Shown here one piece after another: positions 53,199 through 60,586 of a stretch of DNA of 64,000 nucleotides. The notes beneath the pieces were generated by a model. That model did no database searches and was not told the origin of the DNA. It saw only the letters and a program-made list of their open reading frames with translations. The first letter of the stretch is position 1. Every line of letters starts with the position of its first letter. The translations under genes were made by a program, and so were the position numbers. This DNA comes from UBA11740 sp049273695 (GTDB lineage Bacteria > Acidobacteriota > Blastocatellia > Pyrinomonadales > Pyrinomonadaceae): assembly GCA_049273695.1 (NCBI GenBank), contig JBASRE010000057.1, positions 1 through 64,000 of the forward strand, given 5' to 3'.

Positions 53199-53393
53199 AC
53201 GGTAGCTCCAGGTTGCTTCGCAGCGTTAGTCTCTTCCAGAACCTTCCGACTGGCAGGGTTGAATGCAAAAAAGCGCGGGCTCTTTCACCAGTCGCAGACG
53301 CGAAGTCTGCGCAGCCTATCCAAACCGGTCTTTTGTGTCAACGATTTCCGCTTGTTTGATAAGAACTTTAGCAATAACACAGTCCAAACCGTT

Positions 53394-53546
53394 TGCCGCG
53401 GTAATGTTCTGGTTTCAGAATCTCTGTGGGGCTCTGTGGAACTTCGTGTCTCTGTGGTGAATTTGTCTTTAAGAACTACCACGGAGACACCGAGAACCAC
53501 AGAGCCGCACAGAGAAAAGCAAACTACGACCAAACCGTTTGCCGCG
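53394..53546. mobile_element. Short hairpin element flanked by 17-bp direct repeats
   Basis: CCAAACCGTTTGCCGCG stands at 53394-53410 and again at 53530-53546. The 119 bases between form an inverted repeat: TCTCTGTGGGGCTCTGTGGA (53421) and its complement in ACCACAGAGCCGCACAGAGA (53497), plus TGTCTCTGTGGT against ACCACGGAGACA. No protein is encoded. The layout is that of a small non-autonomous insertion, although hairpin repeats with chance flanks are possible. Confidence 0.55.
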
Positions 53547-53610
53547 CTTAGCTTGCTGCACGAAACCACGGTATGGTAAGCGTCATCTGAGCATGCAGTT
53601 TGGAGGAGCG

Positions 53611-54525
53611 ATGAAACAGAGCCTCTTTCGATGGATTCTCGCGGTTGCAGTGTTGACTGTTGCGTCACCGGTTTGCCTGAACCAGGCGCAAGCCAAGGTG
53701 CGATCTTCAATGATCGTAACGACCGATTGGGTGGCTAAGCATCTTAACGACAAGTCCCTGGTGCTGCTTCAGGTTGGTGACCGGAAGGAATACGATGCGG
53801 CACACATCCCGGGCGCGCAGTTCATTCAAACGTCTGATATCTCCACGCCGCGCGGGCAGGGGCTGACTCTTGAATTGCCGCCGGTCGAGCAACTAAAAGC
53901 TACATTTGAGAAGCTCGGGATAAGCGACAACTCGCGCATCGTCGTTTACTTCAGCAAGGACTGGGTAACACCTACCGCTCGTGTTTACTTCACGCTGGAT
54001 TATCTTGGTCTCGGCGATCGCACTTCGATCCTTGACGGTGGATTGCCGGCGTGGGTGGCGGAAAAACGGCCCGTGACCACAGAGGTCGTCGCGCCGAAGC
54101 CTGGCAAGTTCACCCCGCGTCCGAATCCAAAGTTGGTGGTTGATTCGGTGTGGGTCAGCGCAAATCTCAACCAGCCGAATGTGGCGATTCTCGATGCCCG
54201 GAACTCCGAGTTCTACACGGGCGCGCAGGCCGGCAATATGCCGCGCGCGGGACATATACCCCGGGCGAAGAGCATTCCGTTCGGAAGCGTGACTCAGGAT
54301 GCGAACCTAAAATTCGAGAGTCCGGATTTTCTGCGCAAACTTTTCGCGGACGCGGGAGTTAAGCAAAGCGACAGCGTCGCGACCTACTGTCACATCGGCC
54401 AGCAAGCGAGCCTGCTTTATTTTGTGGCGCGTTACCTCGGTTACGACGCGCACTTGTACGACGGCTCTTTTCAGGAGTGGAGTAATCGCCCAGAATTGCC
54501 GGTCGAAAAGTCCGGAGCTCCTTAA
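53611..54525 (+). CDS. Exported double-rhodanese sulfurtransferase
   Basis: A 304-residue protein from the ATG at 53611 (GGAGGAG five bases upstream), with a signal peptide ending NQAQA. Two rhodanese domains follow. The second holds the catalytic Cys in ATYCHIGQQAS; the first has YFSKDWVTPT where the Cys is expected, so it is probably inactive, as is common in tandem rhodaneses. GHIPRAKSIPFG is typical. It would transfer sulfane sulfur in the periplasm, from thiosulfate or mercaptopyruvate to a thiol. No partner gene is near. Confidence 0.9.
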   Translation: MKQSLFRWILAVAVLTVASPVCLNQAQAKVRSSMIVTTDWVAKHLNDKSLVLLQVGDRKEYDAAHIPGAQFIQTSDISTPRGQGLTLELPPVEQLKATFEKLGISDNSRIVVYFSKDWVTPTARVYFTLDYLGLGDRTSILDGGLPAWVAEKRPVTTEVVAPKPGKFTPRPNPKLVVDSVWVSANLNQPNVAILDARNSEFYTGAQAGNMPRAGHIPRAKSIPFGSVTQDANLKFESPDFLRKLFADAGVKQSDSVATYCHIGQQASLLYFVARYLGYDAHLYDGSFQEWSNRPELPVEKSGAP

Positions 54526-54594
54526 CTGTGGTTCCTACTCAGAGTGTCTTTGGATCTTAGGCGCCTTTTTGCATGAAATCCCTGGCGCTGATTC

Positions 54595-54672
54595 GGGGCA
54601 CTAGCCCGACCGTCAGGGAGGGCTCAGCAAGTCTCATTTTGGAGCCCTCCCTAACGGTCGGGCTAACGCCCC
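54595..54672. repeat. Inverted repeat, family R5
   Basis: GGGGCACTAGCCCGACCGTC AGGGAGGGCTC pairs with GAGCCCTCCCTAACGGTCGG GCTAACGCCCC, 28 of 31 positions, around a 16-base loop. It lies in the gap between two plus-strand genes and has no T tract. Confidence 0.8.
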
Positions 54673-54780
54673 GCTTGCGGATCTCCACATAATCGCCCGC
54701 CCCTCAGCCGCTTGCACCACACTCGGAACTAAGACAATATCTCTGCTTCGCTTTCACAAACTAAGTCTATCGAGGTGGTA

Positions 54781-55521
54781 ATGGAACGCGAGATTACCAG
54801 TTGGTTCAGCCCTAATTTGCAGATGGACATGCCGCTCGTGCGTTACGGCACCGGCGGCCAAACTTTGCTGATGCTGCCGACCGCGGCGGCGGATTATCTC
54901 GAGTACGAACGCTTCTATCTGGTCGATGCGATTAAGCCGTTCATCGAGCACGGCAAGATTCGCGCGTACTCAATCAACAGCGTGAACAAGTGGAGTTTGC
55001 TGAACAAAGAGATGCCGCCGAAGCTGAAGGCTGAGTTGCTGACGCGTTACGATCGATACATCACCGAAGAAGTTCTCCCGCTAATCCGCAACGACAACGA
55101 AGAGCAGTTCGCGCGTCCGATCACCACGGGCGCGAGCCTCGGCGCGTACCTGGCCGCGAACGAATACTTCAAGCATCCGGATCTCTTCAAGGGTACGATT
55201 CCGATGAGCGGCAGCTACGACATTCGTTCGTTTCTGAATGGCTTCTACGATGACAACGTCTATTTCAACAATCCCGTCGATTACCTCTCGAAACTGGAGG
55301 ACGATCACTACCTGCCGATCCTGCGTCACGCCGATTCGATCTACATCATGACGGGTCAGGGTTCGTACGAAGATCCGGATGGGAGCAAGCAGCTTTCCGG
55401 TATCCTCAAGTCAAAGGGCATTCCGCACACGCTGGATTTGTGGGGGGCCGACGTGGATCACGACTGGCCTTGGTGGCGAAAGATGCTGCCGCATGTGCTG
55501 GGAAAAATGTTGGGAGCGTAG
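54781..55521 (+). CDS. Esterase-D-like alpha/beta hydrolase
   Basis: A 246-residue soluble hydrolase. The nucleophile sits in TTGASLGAYLA (Ser of GASLG), the fold opens with LLMLPTAAADYLEYERF, and a histidine near the end lies in GADVDHDWPWWRKMLP. Similar proteins are annotated as putative esterase (EstD/tributyrin-like) family members. ATG at 54781 has GAGGTGG upstream; GTG at 54775 is an alternative. It precedes the DUF4160/DUF2442 pair by about 20 bases. Confidence 0.82.
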   Translation: MEREITSWFSPNLQMDMPLVRYGTGGQTLLMLPTAAADYLEYERFYLVDAIKPFIEHGKIRAYSINSVNKWSLLNKEMPPKLKAELLTRYDRYITEEVLPLIRNDNEEQFARPITTGASLGAYLAANEYFKHPDLFKGTIPMSGSYDIRSFLNGFYDDNVYFNNPVDYLSKLEDDHYLPILRHADSIYIMTGQGSYEDPDGSKQLSGILKSKGIPHTLDLWGADVDHDWPWWRKMLPHVLGKMLGA

Positions 55522-55542
55522 TCTCGGAATCGAAAAACCGAA

Positions 55543-55782
55543 ATGAGCCCCACTATCTTTCGTGAGTTGGGTTTTCGCTTCTTTTTCTTCTCCCGCGAAG
55601 AACCACGTATCCATGTCCACGTTTATTGTTCGCAAGGTGAGGCAAAGTTTTGGATTGAACCTGAGATTGAATTGGCGGACAATTATGGTTTACGAGGGCC
55701 GGATCTTCAGACGGCTCGAAGGTTAATCGAAGAGCACGAACATGAAATCAGAGACGCTTGGCACAAGCACTTCGGAAGTTGA
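55543..55782 (+). CDS. DUF4160 protein
   Basis: A 79-residue protein: SPTIFRELGFRFFFFSREEP, RIHVHVYCSQGEAKFWIEPE and a charged helix with EHEHEIRDAWHKHF. This matches DUF4160. Members are small and almost always adjacent to DUF2442 genes, and the pair has been discussed as a toxin-antitoxin-like module; function is not proven. It overlaps the DUF2442 gene by 41 bases. Confidence 0.9.
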   Translation: MSPTIFRELGFRFFFFSREEPRIHVHVYCSQGEAKFWIEPEIELADNYGLRGPDLQTARRLIEEHEHEIRDAWHKHFGS

Positions 55783-56002
55783 AGTCACACAGATCTCAAT
55801 GCACGGCATTTGGCTGCTGCTGAAGGGAACTGAGCACTTCCTCTCATTCAACGACTTTCCCTGGTTTAAGAATGCGCCGGTTTCAGCGATTCATAAAGTC
55901 GAACTTCTGAGCGACCATCATCTCTACTGGTCTGAGCTCGATATTGACCTCGCAGTTGAATCGATACAGCAACCTGAAAAGTTTCCATTGATGGCCCGAT
56001 AG
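55742..56002 (+). CDS. DUF2442 protein
   Basis: An 86-residue protein with HGIWLLLKGTEHFLSFNDFP, FKNAPVSAIHKVEL and YWSELDIDLAVESIQQPEKFP, the DUF2442 pattern. It is the usual partner of DUF4160 and could be the DNA-binding or antitoxin half. The start lies inside the DUF4160 gene, so translation is coupled. Confidence 0.9.
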   Translation: MKSETLGTSTSEVEVTQISMHGIWLLLKGTEHFLSFNDFPWFKNAPVSAIHKVELLSDHHLYWSELDIDLAVESIQQPEKFPLMAR

Positions 56003-56012
56003 TATTCGAAAT

Positions 56013-56044
56013 GAAAAACGCGGCGAGTGAGTTCGCCGCGTTTC
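56013..56044 (-). terminator. Terminator between DUF2442 and the PBP gene
   Basis: A GC stem CGCGGCGA / TCGCCGCG with loop GTGAGT. On the minus strand the stem is followed by TTTTTCATTT, so it best serves the PBP gene; on the plus strand the tract is shorter (TTTCAT), giving weak bidirectional use. Confidence 0.75.
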
Positions 56045-56066
56045 ATCCTTCCGCCTTCAACCTTTT

Positions 56067-58619
56067 TTAGGGTCCGTCAGGTTCGCCCTTCTTCCCCTTC
56101 TTCTTGGCAGGTTCAGCTTCACGGGGACGCGTTTCTGGACGCGGCGGTTCCGCGGGCGGCGTTTGCGGCTTCGGGGCCGGCTCGGTGCGTGGCTCCGCCG
56201 GTTGATCCTGCTTCGGGGCCGGCGGCAGCGTCGTGTCTTCTAACTTAGGAGTCGTAATCGCGCTCGGCTGGGTGGCAGTGCCTTCTTCCGTCTCCTCGGT
56301 TTCCTCTTCCACGGACATCTGCGCGCGCTCGAGCTGGAGTTCGCGTTGCCGCTGGCGATACATCTCACGCATGTCTTCCGGCATCGAGGGCGCCTTCGGA
56401 AATTCTTCTTTTGGCTTGTCCTTCAAAAAGTCGCGCATGAACTCGTTGAAATAGGGAAGCGCGCCGACTCCGCCGGTCATTCCGTTTCCGAGATTCTTTT
56501 TTCTACCCGGATAACCCATCCACACGCCCGTCACGTAGGTCGGCGAGTAGCCGATGAACCACACATCTGTGTGATCGTTCACCGTGCCCGTCTTGCCCGC
56601 AATCGGATGCGGCAGGGAACTCGCCGCGGTCGCAGTACCACCGGTGACGACGCCGCGCATCATCTGCGCCATCGTCAGCGCGACGTACTCGTTGACGACT
56701 TTGTAAGTTGTCTTCTCCCACTCTTCCAAAACCGCGCCGTCACGATCCAAAACTTTTCGCACCATGTGCGGATCGACGCGAATGCCTTTATTCGGAAAAA
56801 CGGAATACGCCGAAACCATCTGATCGAGCGGCACCTCAGTCGCGCCCAAGGCTGACGGCAGGTACGGCGCCATCGGCACTTTAATTCCAAAGCGACGCAC
56901 CATCTGCGCGCCCGTCTGAATGCCGACGGTTTGCAGCAGGTGCACGGCCGGAATGTTCATCGACTGTGCCAGCGCAGTCTTTAAAGGCATGTCGCCATTG
57001 CTGGTAGAGCCGTTGTAATTGTGCGGAGTCCAGCCGCCGATGCTAATGGGCGCGCCACTGACGGTCGTCTCAGGCGTCATGCCCCATTCGATCGCGGCCG
57101 TGTAGATGAAGGGCTTGAAGGCTGAACCAGTCTGCCGATACGCCTGCACGGCGTTATTGAATTTGTTCGTCAGAAAATCGTAGCCGCCCTGCATGGCAAC
57201 AATCTCGCCTGTCTTCGCGTTCAGCGTCATCAGCGCGCCTTCGACTGCGGGAACTTGAGTCAGCTCAACTTTCAAACGTCGTGCTTTCTTGTCCACGCTT
57301 CGGATGATGAACTCGGCGAGATAGCCCGGCTTGAATTCGCCGCTTGGCGACCGACCGCTCCAGCCCATGTCCGCGCTGGTTACAGTTGCGGTGTAGTTTC
57401 CGAACCGAACGGTGGCGTCAGCGCCGACTTTCATTACCAGGCCTTTGATGTAGCGCCCTTCGACATAGTCGTTACGATACCAATCCGGATACTTGTAGCT
57501 GTTCAGTTCCTGTTGCGTCGGCACTCCGTTGCTCGACGACGTCGCGATCGCTTCGTAAGAAGATCGCCAGCCGCGGCCCTTGTCGTAACGTCGTAAACCC
57601 GCACGCACAACTTCGTAAGCCTTCTTCTGCGCGTCTACGTTGATGGTCGAATAGACGTAAAGGCCGGTTTGCGCAACGCGTGTGGTGAACTTGTCTTCCA
57701 GGTCCTGGCGAATGTATTCGACGACGTAGTCGAAGGCGGGATGCGTCGCCTGCGGTGGCTGGTAATAGGCCGAATCGGAAAGCTGGATCGGTTTGTTTTT
57801 GGCGGCGGCCACTTCGGCTTCAGTCGCATACCCGTGGCGGGCCATCAGATCCAAAACCAGATCGCGACGTTCTTTGGCTTTGATCGGGTTCGACGTGGGC
57901 GAGTATTCACCCGGGGCCTTCGGAATCGCGGCCAGCAAGGCGGCTTCATCAAGAGCCAGGTCTTTTGCTGTCTTGTTGAAATAAACCTGCGCGCCGGCCT
58001 CAACTCCATAAGCGTTAGCGCCCACGAAGATGTGGTTCGCGTACAGCTCCATGATCTGCTGCTTCGTGTAGTAACGCTCAATCTGCAGTGCCAGCAACCA
58101 TTCATTCATCTTGCGGCGATAGGTTTGCTCCCTTGTCAGAAACAGGTTCTTCGCCAATTGCTGGGTGAGCGTCGATCCGCCTTCCACTTTCTCAGTCGTC
58201 AGGTTCTTCCACGCCGCGCCCATGATGCGCACCGGGTCGATGCCGATGTGATCATAGAAGCGTGCGTCCTCGACGGCGAGAATTGCATTCTTCATATTCG
58301 GAGGAATTTCTTCGTACTTGAGTGGGATACGCTTCTCGAGCGCGAACTCTCCGATGATCGTCTTGCCATCGTCCGCGTAGATGCGCGTCACGACGCTCGG
58401 GCGGTACGTCGCCAGCGCGGCGACTTCACTGGCAGCCTGCGAATAGTTCAACTGATAGGCCGCGATGATGCCCGTCAGACCACCCGCTGCGAGGGCCAGA
58501 AGCAGCACCGCCGGAAACCAGAAGCGCCGCAACAGATGCTTCCGTTCGTGCGGCGGGGCGTTCACGATTGCCATTGGCTTGTAAGCTTTAAGACGATCAA
58601 AGGGCGGTTTTGCGGCCAT
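56067..58619 (-). CDS. Class A penicillin-binding protein, PBP1A family
   Basis: An 850-residue bifunctional peptidoglycan synthase. A cytoplasmic start, one helix (about 34-56), a GT51 glycosyltransferase with catalytic Glu117 (AVEDARFYDHIGID) and GGSTLTQQLAKNLFLT, a linker domain, and a transpeptidase with the active Ser near 499 (TGSAFKPFIY), SMN in LAQSMNIPAV, and KTGT (IAGKTGTVND). It polymerises and crosslinks glycan strands. The last ~100 residues are very rich in Pro, Glu, Lys and Thr. ATG at 58619 has AGGAA upstream. Confidence 0.95.
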   Translation of the reverse strand: MAAKPPFDRLKAYKPMAIVNAPPHERKHLLRRFWFPAVLLLALAAGGLTGIIAAYQLNYSQAASEVAALATYRPSVVTRIYADDGKTIIGEFALEKRIPLKYEEIPPNMKNAILAVEDARFYDHIGIDPVRIMGAAWKNLTTEKVEGGSTLTQQLAKNLFLTREQTYRRKMNEWLLALQIERYYTKQQIMELYANHIFVGANAYGVEAGAQVYFNKTAKDLALDEAALLAAIPKAPGEYSPTSNPIKAKERRDLVLDLMARHGYATEAEVAAAKNKPIQLSDSAYYQPPQATHPAFDYVVEYIRQDLEDKFTTRVAQTGLYVYSTINVDAQKKAYEVVRAGLRRYDKGRGWRSSYEAIATSSSNGVPTQQELNSYKYPDWYRNDYVEGRYIKGLVMKVGADATVRFGNYTATVTSADMGWSGRSPSGEFKPGYLAEFIIRSVDKKARRLKVELTQVPAVEGALMTLNAKTGEIVAMQGGYDFLTNKFNNAVQAYRQTGSAFKPFIYTAAIEWGMTPETTVSGAPISIGGWTPHNYNGSTSNGDMPLKTALAQSMNIPAVHLLQTVGIQTGAQMVRRFGIKVPMAPYLPSALGATEVPLDQMVSAYSVFPNKGIRVDPHMVRKVLDRDGAVLEEWEKTTYKVVNEYVALTMAQMMRGVVTGGTATAASSLPHPIAGKTGTVNDHTDVWFIGYSPTYVTGVWMGYPGRKKNLGNGMTGGVGALPYFNEFMRDFLKDKPKEEFPKAPSMPEDMREMYRQRQRELQLERAQMSVEEETEETEEGTATQPSAITTPKLEDTTLPPAPKQDQPAEPRTEPAPKPQTPPAEPPRPETRPREAEPAKKKGKKGEPDGP

Positions 58620-58772
58620 AATTTCCAGTTCCTGTCGTTTAATTAGCGCTGTTAGGAACGTAACTTTAGATGCCGATTCCGGACAACGTGGCTTCCCACA
58701 GTCAGCCCGAAATCGCGCGATCCAGGAAGGATTATAGCGCAGCCGGGGTTGATGCTCGACAGGCTCCAGCGG

Positions 58773-59066
58773 TCACTGTTTCCGCTGACTATACAAGGCT
58801 GCGAACGAGCTAATTGTACCAACGAGGCCGGCCACAGCCATCCAGGCTGCAGTAGAGTTTCCCACCTGAATCGCCCATCCGTTCAACGCCAGAGCGCCAA
58901 GCACCAGCACGATGAGCGATGCGAAGCCGCTAAGATGCAGATGAGCAGTTTCTTGCGTGAGTGAGTAGTCGCTTTCACCGCCTGCTTTGGTGATCTCTTT
59001 GACTAGTCCAGACGCGCCTCTGCATAAGCGCGACCCTTGGCCGGTGTGTCGATCGTCTGCACCCAC
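58773..59066 (-). CDS. Possible small membrane protein overlapping the zinc-ribbon gene
   Basis: A frame of 97 codons starting from a GTG at 59066, overlapping the upstream gene by 64 bases. From residue 45 it has two hydrophobic segments (FASLIVLVLGALALNGWAIQ and AAWMAVAGLVGTISSFAALY). The first ~20 residues look like overlap translation and there is no better start. It could also be the displaced C-terminal end of the upstream protein. Confidence 0.4.
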   Translation of the reverse strand: MGADDRHTGQGSRLCRGASGLVKEITKAGGESDYSLTQETAHLHLSGFASLIVLVLGALALNGWAIQVGNSTAAWMAVAGLVGTISSFAALYSQRKQ

Positions 59067-59923
59067 GCGCTATCTTTGAAGGCCCAGTTGATCATTCCTT
59101 TGGTGAAGCTTTGATAAGTCGAAGGGGGCATGCCGTTCGAATCAACGATCCCAACCTTTTGGGCCGCGCGCCGCTGCAGACCTGTATCGCCGCTCTTCGC
59201 CGCCGCGTAGAACAGACGATACTTGTCCGTCTCAGACATGCCGGTCGAATCGTCAGATTCATCAGTTGAGTCCGAGGGGGCTGAATTGGAATTTAAGTTC
59301 GAAGTGGAGTTGGAGTTTCCAGAACGATTCCAGTTGTAGTTGGAGTTGTCGTTCGAGTTGTAGTTGGAATTAGACGAGATGTCGATGTCGATTCGATTCG
59401 GGCCCTGCATGCGACGGAAGGCGAACACCCCGATTACCAGCGCCATTAAAAGAATGCTCAGGACCGGCCCAAGCACCGCCAAACCCTTGCCGCCGTATCG
59501 CGCCGGCTGTCGCATCGAAAGCATTAACGCAATCGCCCCCACGATCAGTGAAAGGATCATCAGGAGAGCCCCGAACAGCGTTGCGACACCCCACAGGCTG
59601 ACAACCAATCGGTCTAAGCGGAGGTTGCGAAAGCCGTACTCCCAGAGAATCGGCTGGCTCACGCTATAGAGGAGAAACGGCAACGCCAACAGGCCGAGCG
59701 CCAGCGCGATCATCGCCAGCCACTTTTTCTTACCTGGCGTTCGTTGATAACTCGACGCTTGAGGGGGCGGCGTTGGGCTAAACGCGATTGTTGGTTGCGA
59801 CGATGGCGACGCGTTGAATGGTTCGGCTGGCGCGGCTTCGCCGACGAGCTGCGTCCCATCATCGGCGCAGAACAACAAAGACTCGTCCGTATAAATCCGA
59901 TTACAAGTAGGGCAACGTTTCAT
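59003..59923 (-). CDS. Zinc-ribbon membrane protein with an Asn/Ser-rich segment
   Basis: A 306-residue protein. The N-terminus MKRCPTCNRIYTDESLLFCADD has CPxC and a later Cys, a zinc ribbon found at the start of many Acidobacteriota membrane proteins. A Pro-rich linker leads to three helices (about 69-90, 107-132 and 148-168), then an Asn/Ser tract (SNSNYNSNDNSNYNWNRSGN and more), and a C-terminal domain containing YRLFYAAAKSGDTGLQRRAA. Function is unknown; the layout suggests a cytoplasmic zinc finger and an outside C-terminus. Confidence 0.8.
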   Translation of the reverse strand: MKRCPTCNRIYTDESLLFCADDGTQLVGEAAPAEPFNASPSSQPTIAFSPTPPPQASSYQRTPGKKKWLAMIALALGLLALPFLLYSVSQPILWEYGFRNLRLDRLVVSLWGVATLFGALLMILSLIVGAIALMLSMRQPARYGGKGLAVLGPVLSILLMALVIGVFAFRRMQGPNRIDIDISSNSNYNSNDNSNYNWNRSGNSNSTSNLNSNSAPSDSTDESDDSTGMSETDKYRLFYAAAKSGDTGLQRRAAQKVGIVDSNGMPPSTYQSFTKGMINWAFKDSAWVQTIDTPAKGRAYAEARLD

Positions 59924-60097
59924 TTGGTTCTCGATTCTCTTGAAGGTCTTTGTGTTGCGTTACTGCGGTCGCTTCCAGGCGTTAGTATGCGGAAGCGCGA
60001 AGATAAGTGAAACGCCGGGAAGAATGCAACCGACTACAGAAGCTTCCGCCGACCGATCTCTGATATCGTACCGGCCTTTGCAGAACGGAGAATAATC

Positions 60098-60451
60098 TTG
60101 GTTACCTGCTTCATACGTTACAGCATCGATCAAAGAAGATGGGCCGAGTTTGAGCATTACGCGCGCGTGTGGATGAGACTTATCGAGAAATACGGGGGCA
60201 CGCATCATGGCTACTTCGTGCCGGGCGATGAGCCGCCCTCCGCTTCGTTCAGTTTTCCTGGAATCGGGGAAGCCGGCGCGGACAACATCGCGATCGCGTT
60301 GTTCAGCTTCCCGACTGTCGATTCATACGAAAGCTATCGACGGGATGTGACGAACGATCCCGAATGCGTCGAAGTCACGAAGCACTACGAAGAGACAAAG
60401 CCCTTTACGAAGTATGAAAGGACCTTCATGCGACGTGTGGAGCGCGACTGA
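60098..60451 (+). CDS. NIPSNAP family protein
   Basis: A 117-residue protein of the NIPSNAP/dimeric alpha-beta barrel family: VTCFIRYSIDQRRWAEFEHYA, YGGTHHGYFVPGDEP, then ALFSFPTVDSYESYRRDV and DPECVEVTKHYEET. Function is not established; members often bind small molecules. A TTG is the likely start; an upstream in-frame ATG was not seen. It is isolated from neighbours. Confidence 0.85.
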   Translation: MVTCFIRYSIDQRRWAEFEHYARVWMRLIEKYGGTHHGYFVPGDEPPSASFSFPGIGEAGADNIAIALFSFPTVDSYESYRRDVTNDPECVEVTKHYEETKPFTKYERTFMRRVERD

Positions 60452-60586
60452 CGCTAAGCCTACCTAAGTTCTTTAATCATCCGCCGACGGTCCGTAGATG
60501 GCCGGCGCCTTTTGCGCCCATAACACGAGGTATCTGGCTGCGATGATGCAAAAGCAGGTAGGTGTTTTGCTAAGGCAATTATTCCG

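Noticed and set aside
57669..58646. 325-codon plus-strand frame inside the PBP gene
   Set aside because: Antisense shadow of the PBP1A-type gene; no recognisable domain.
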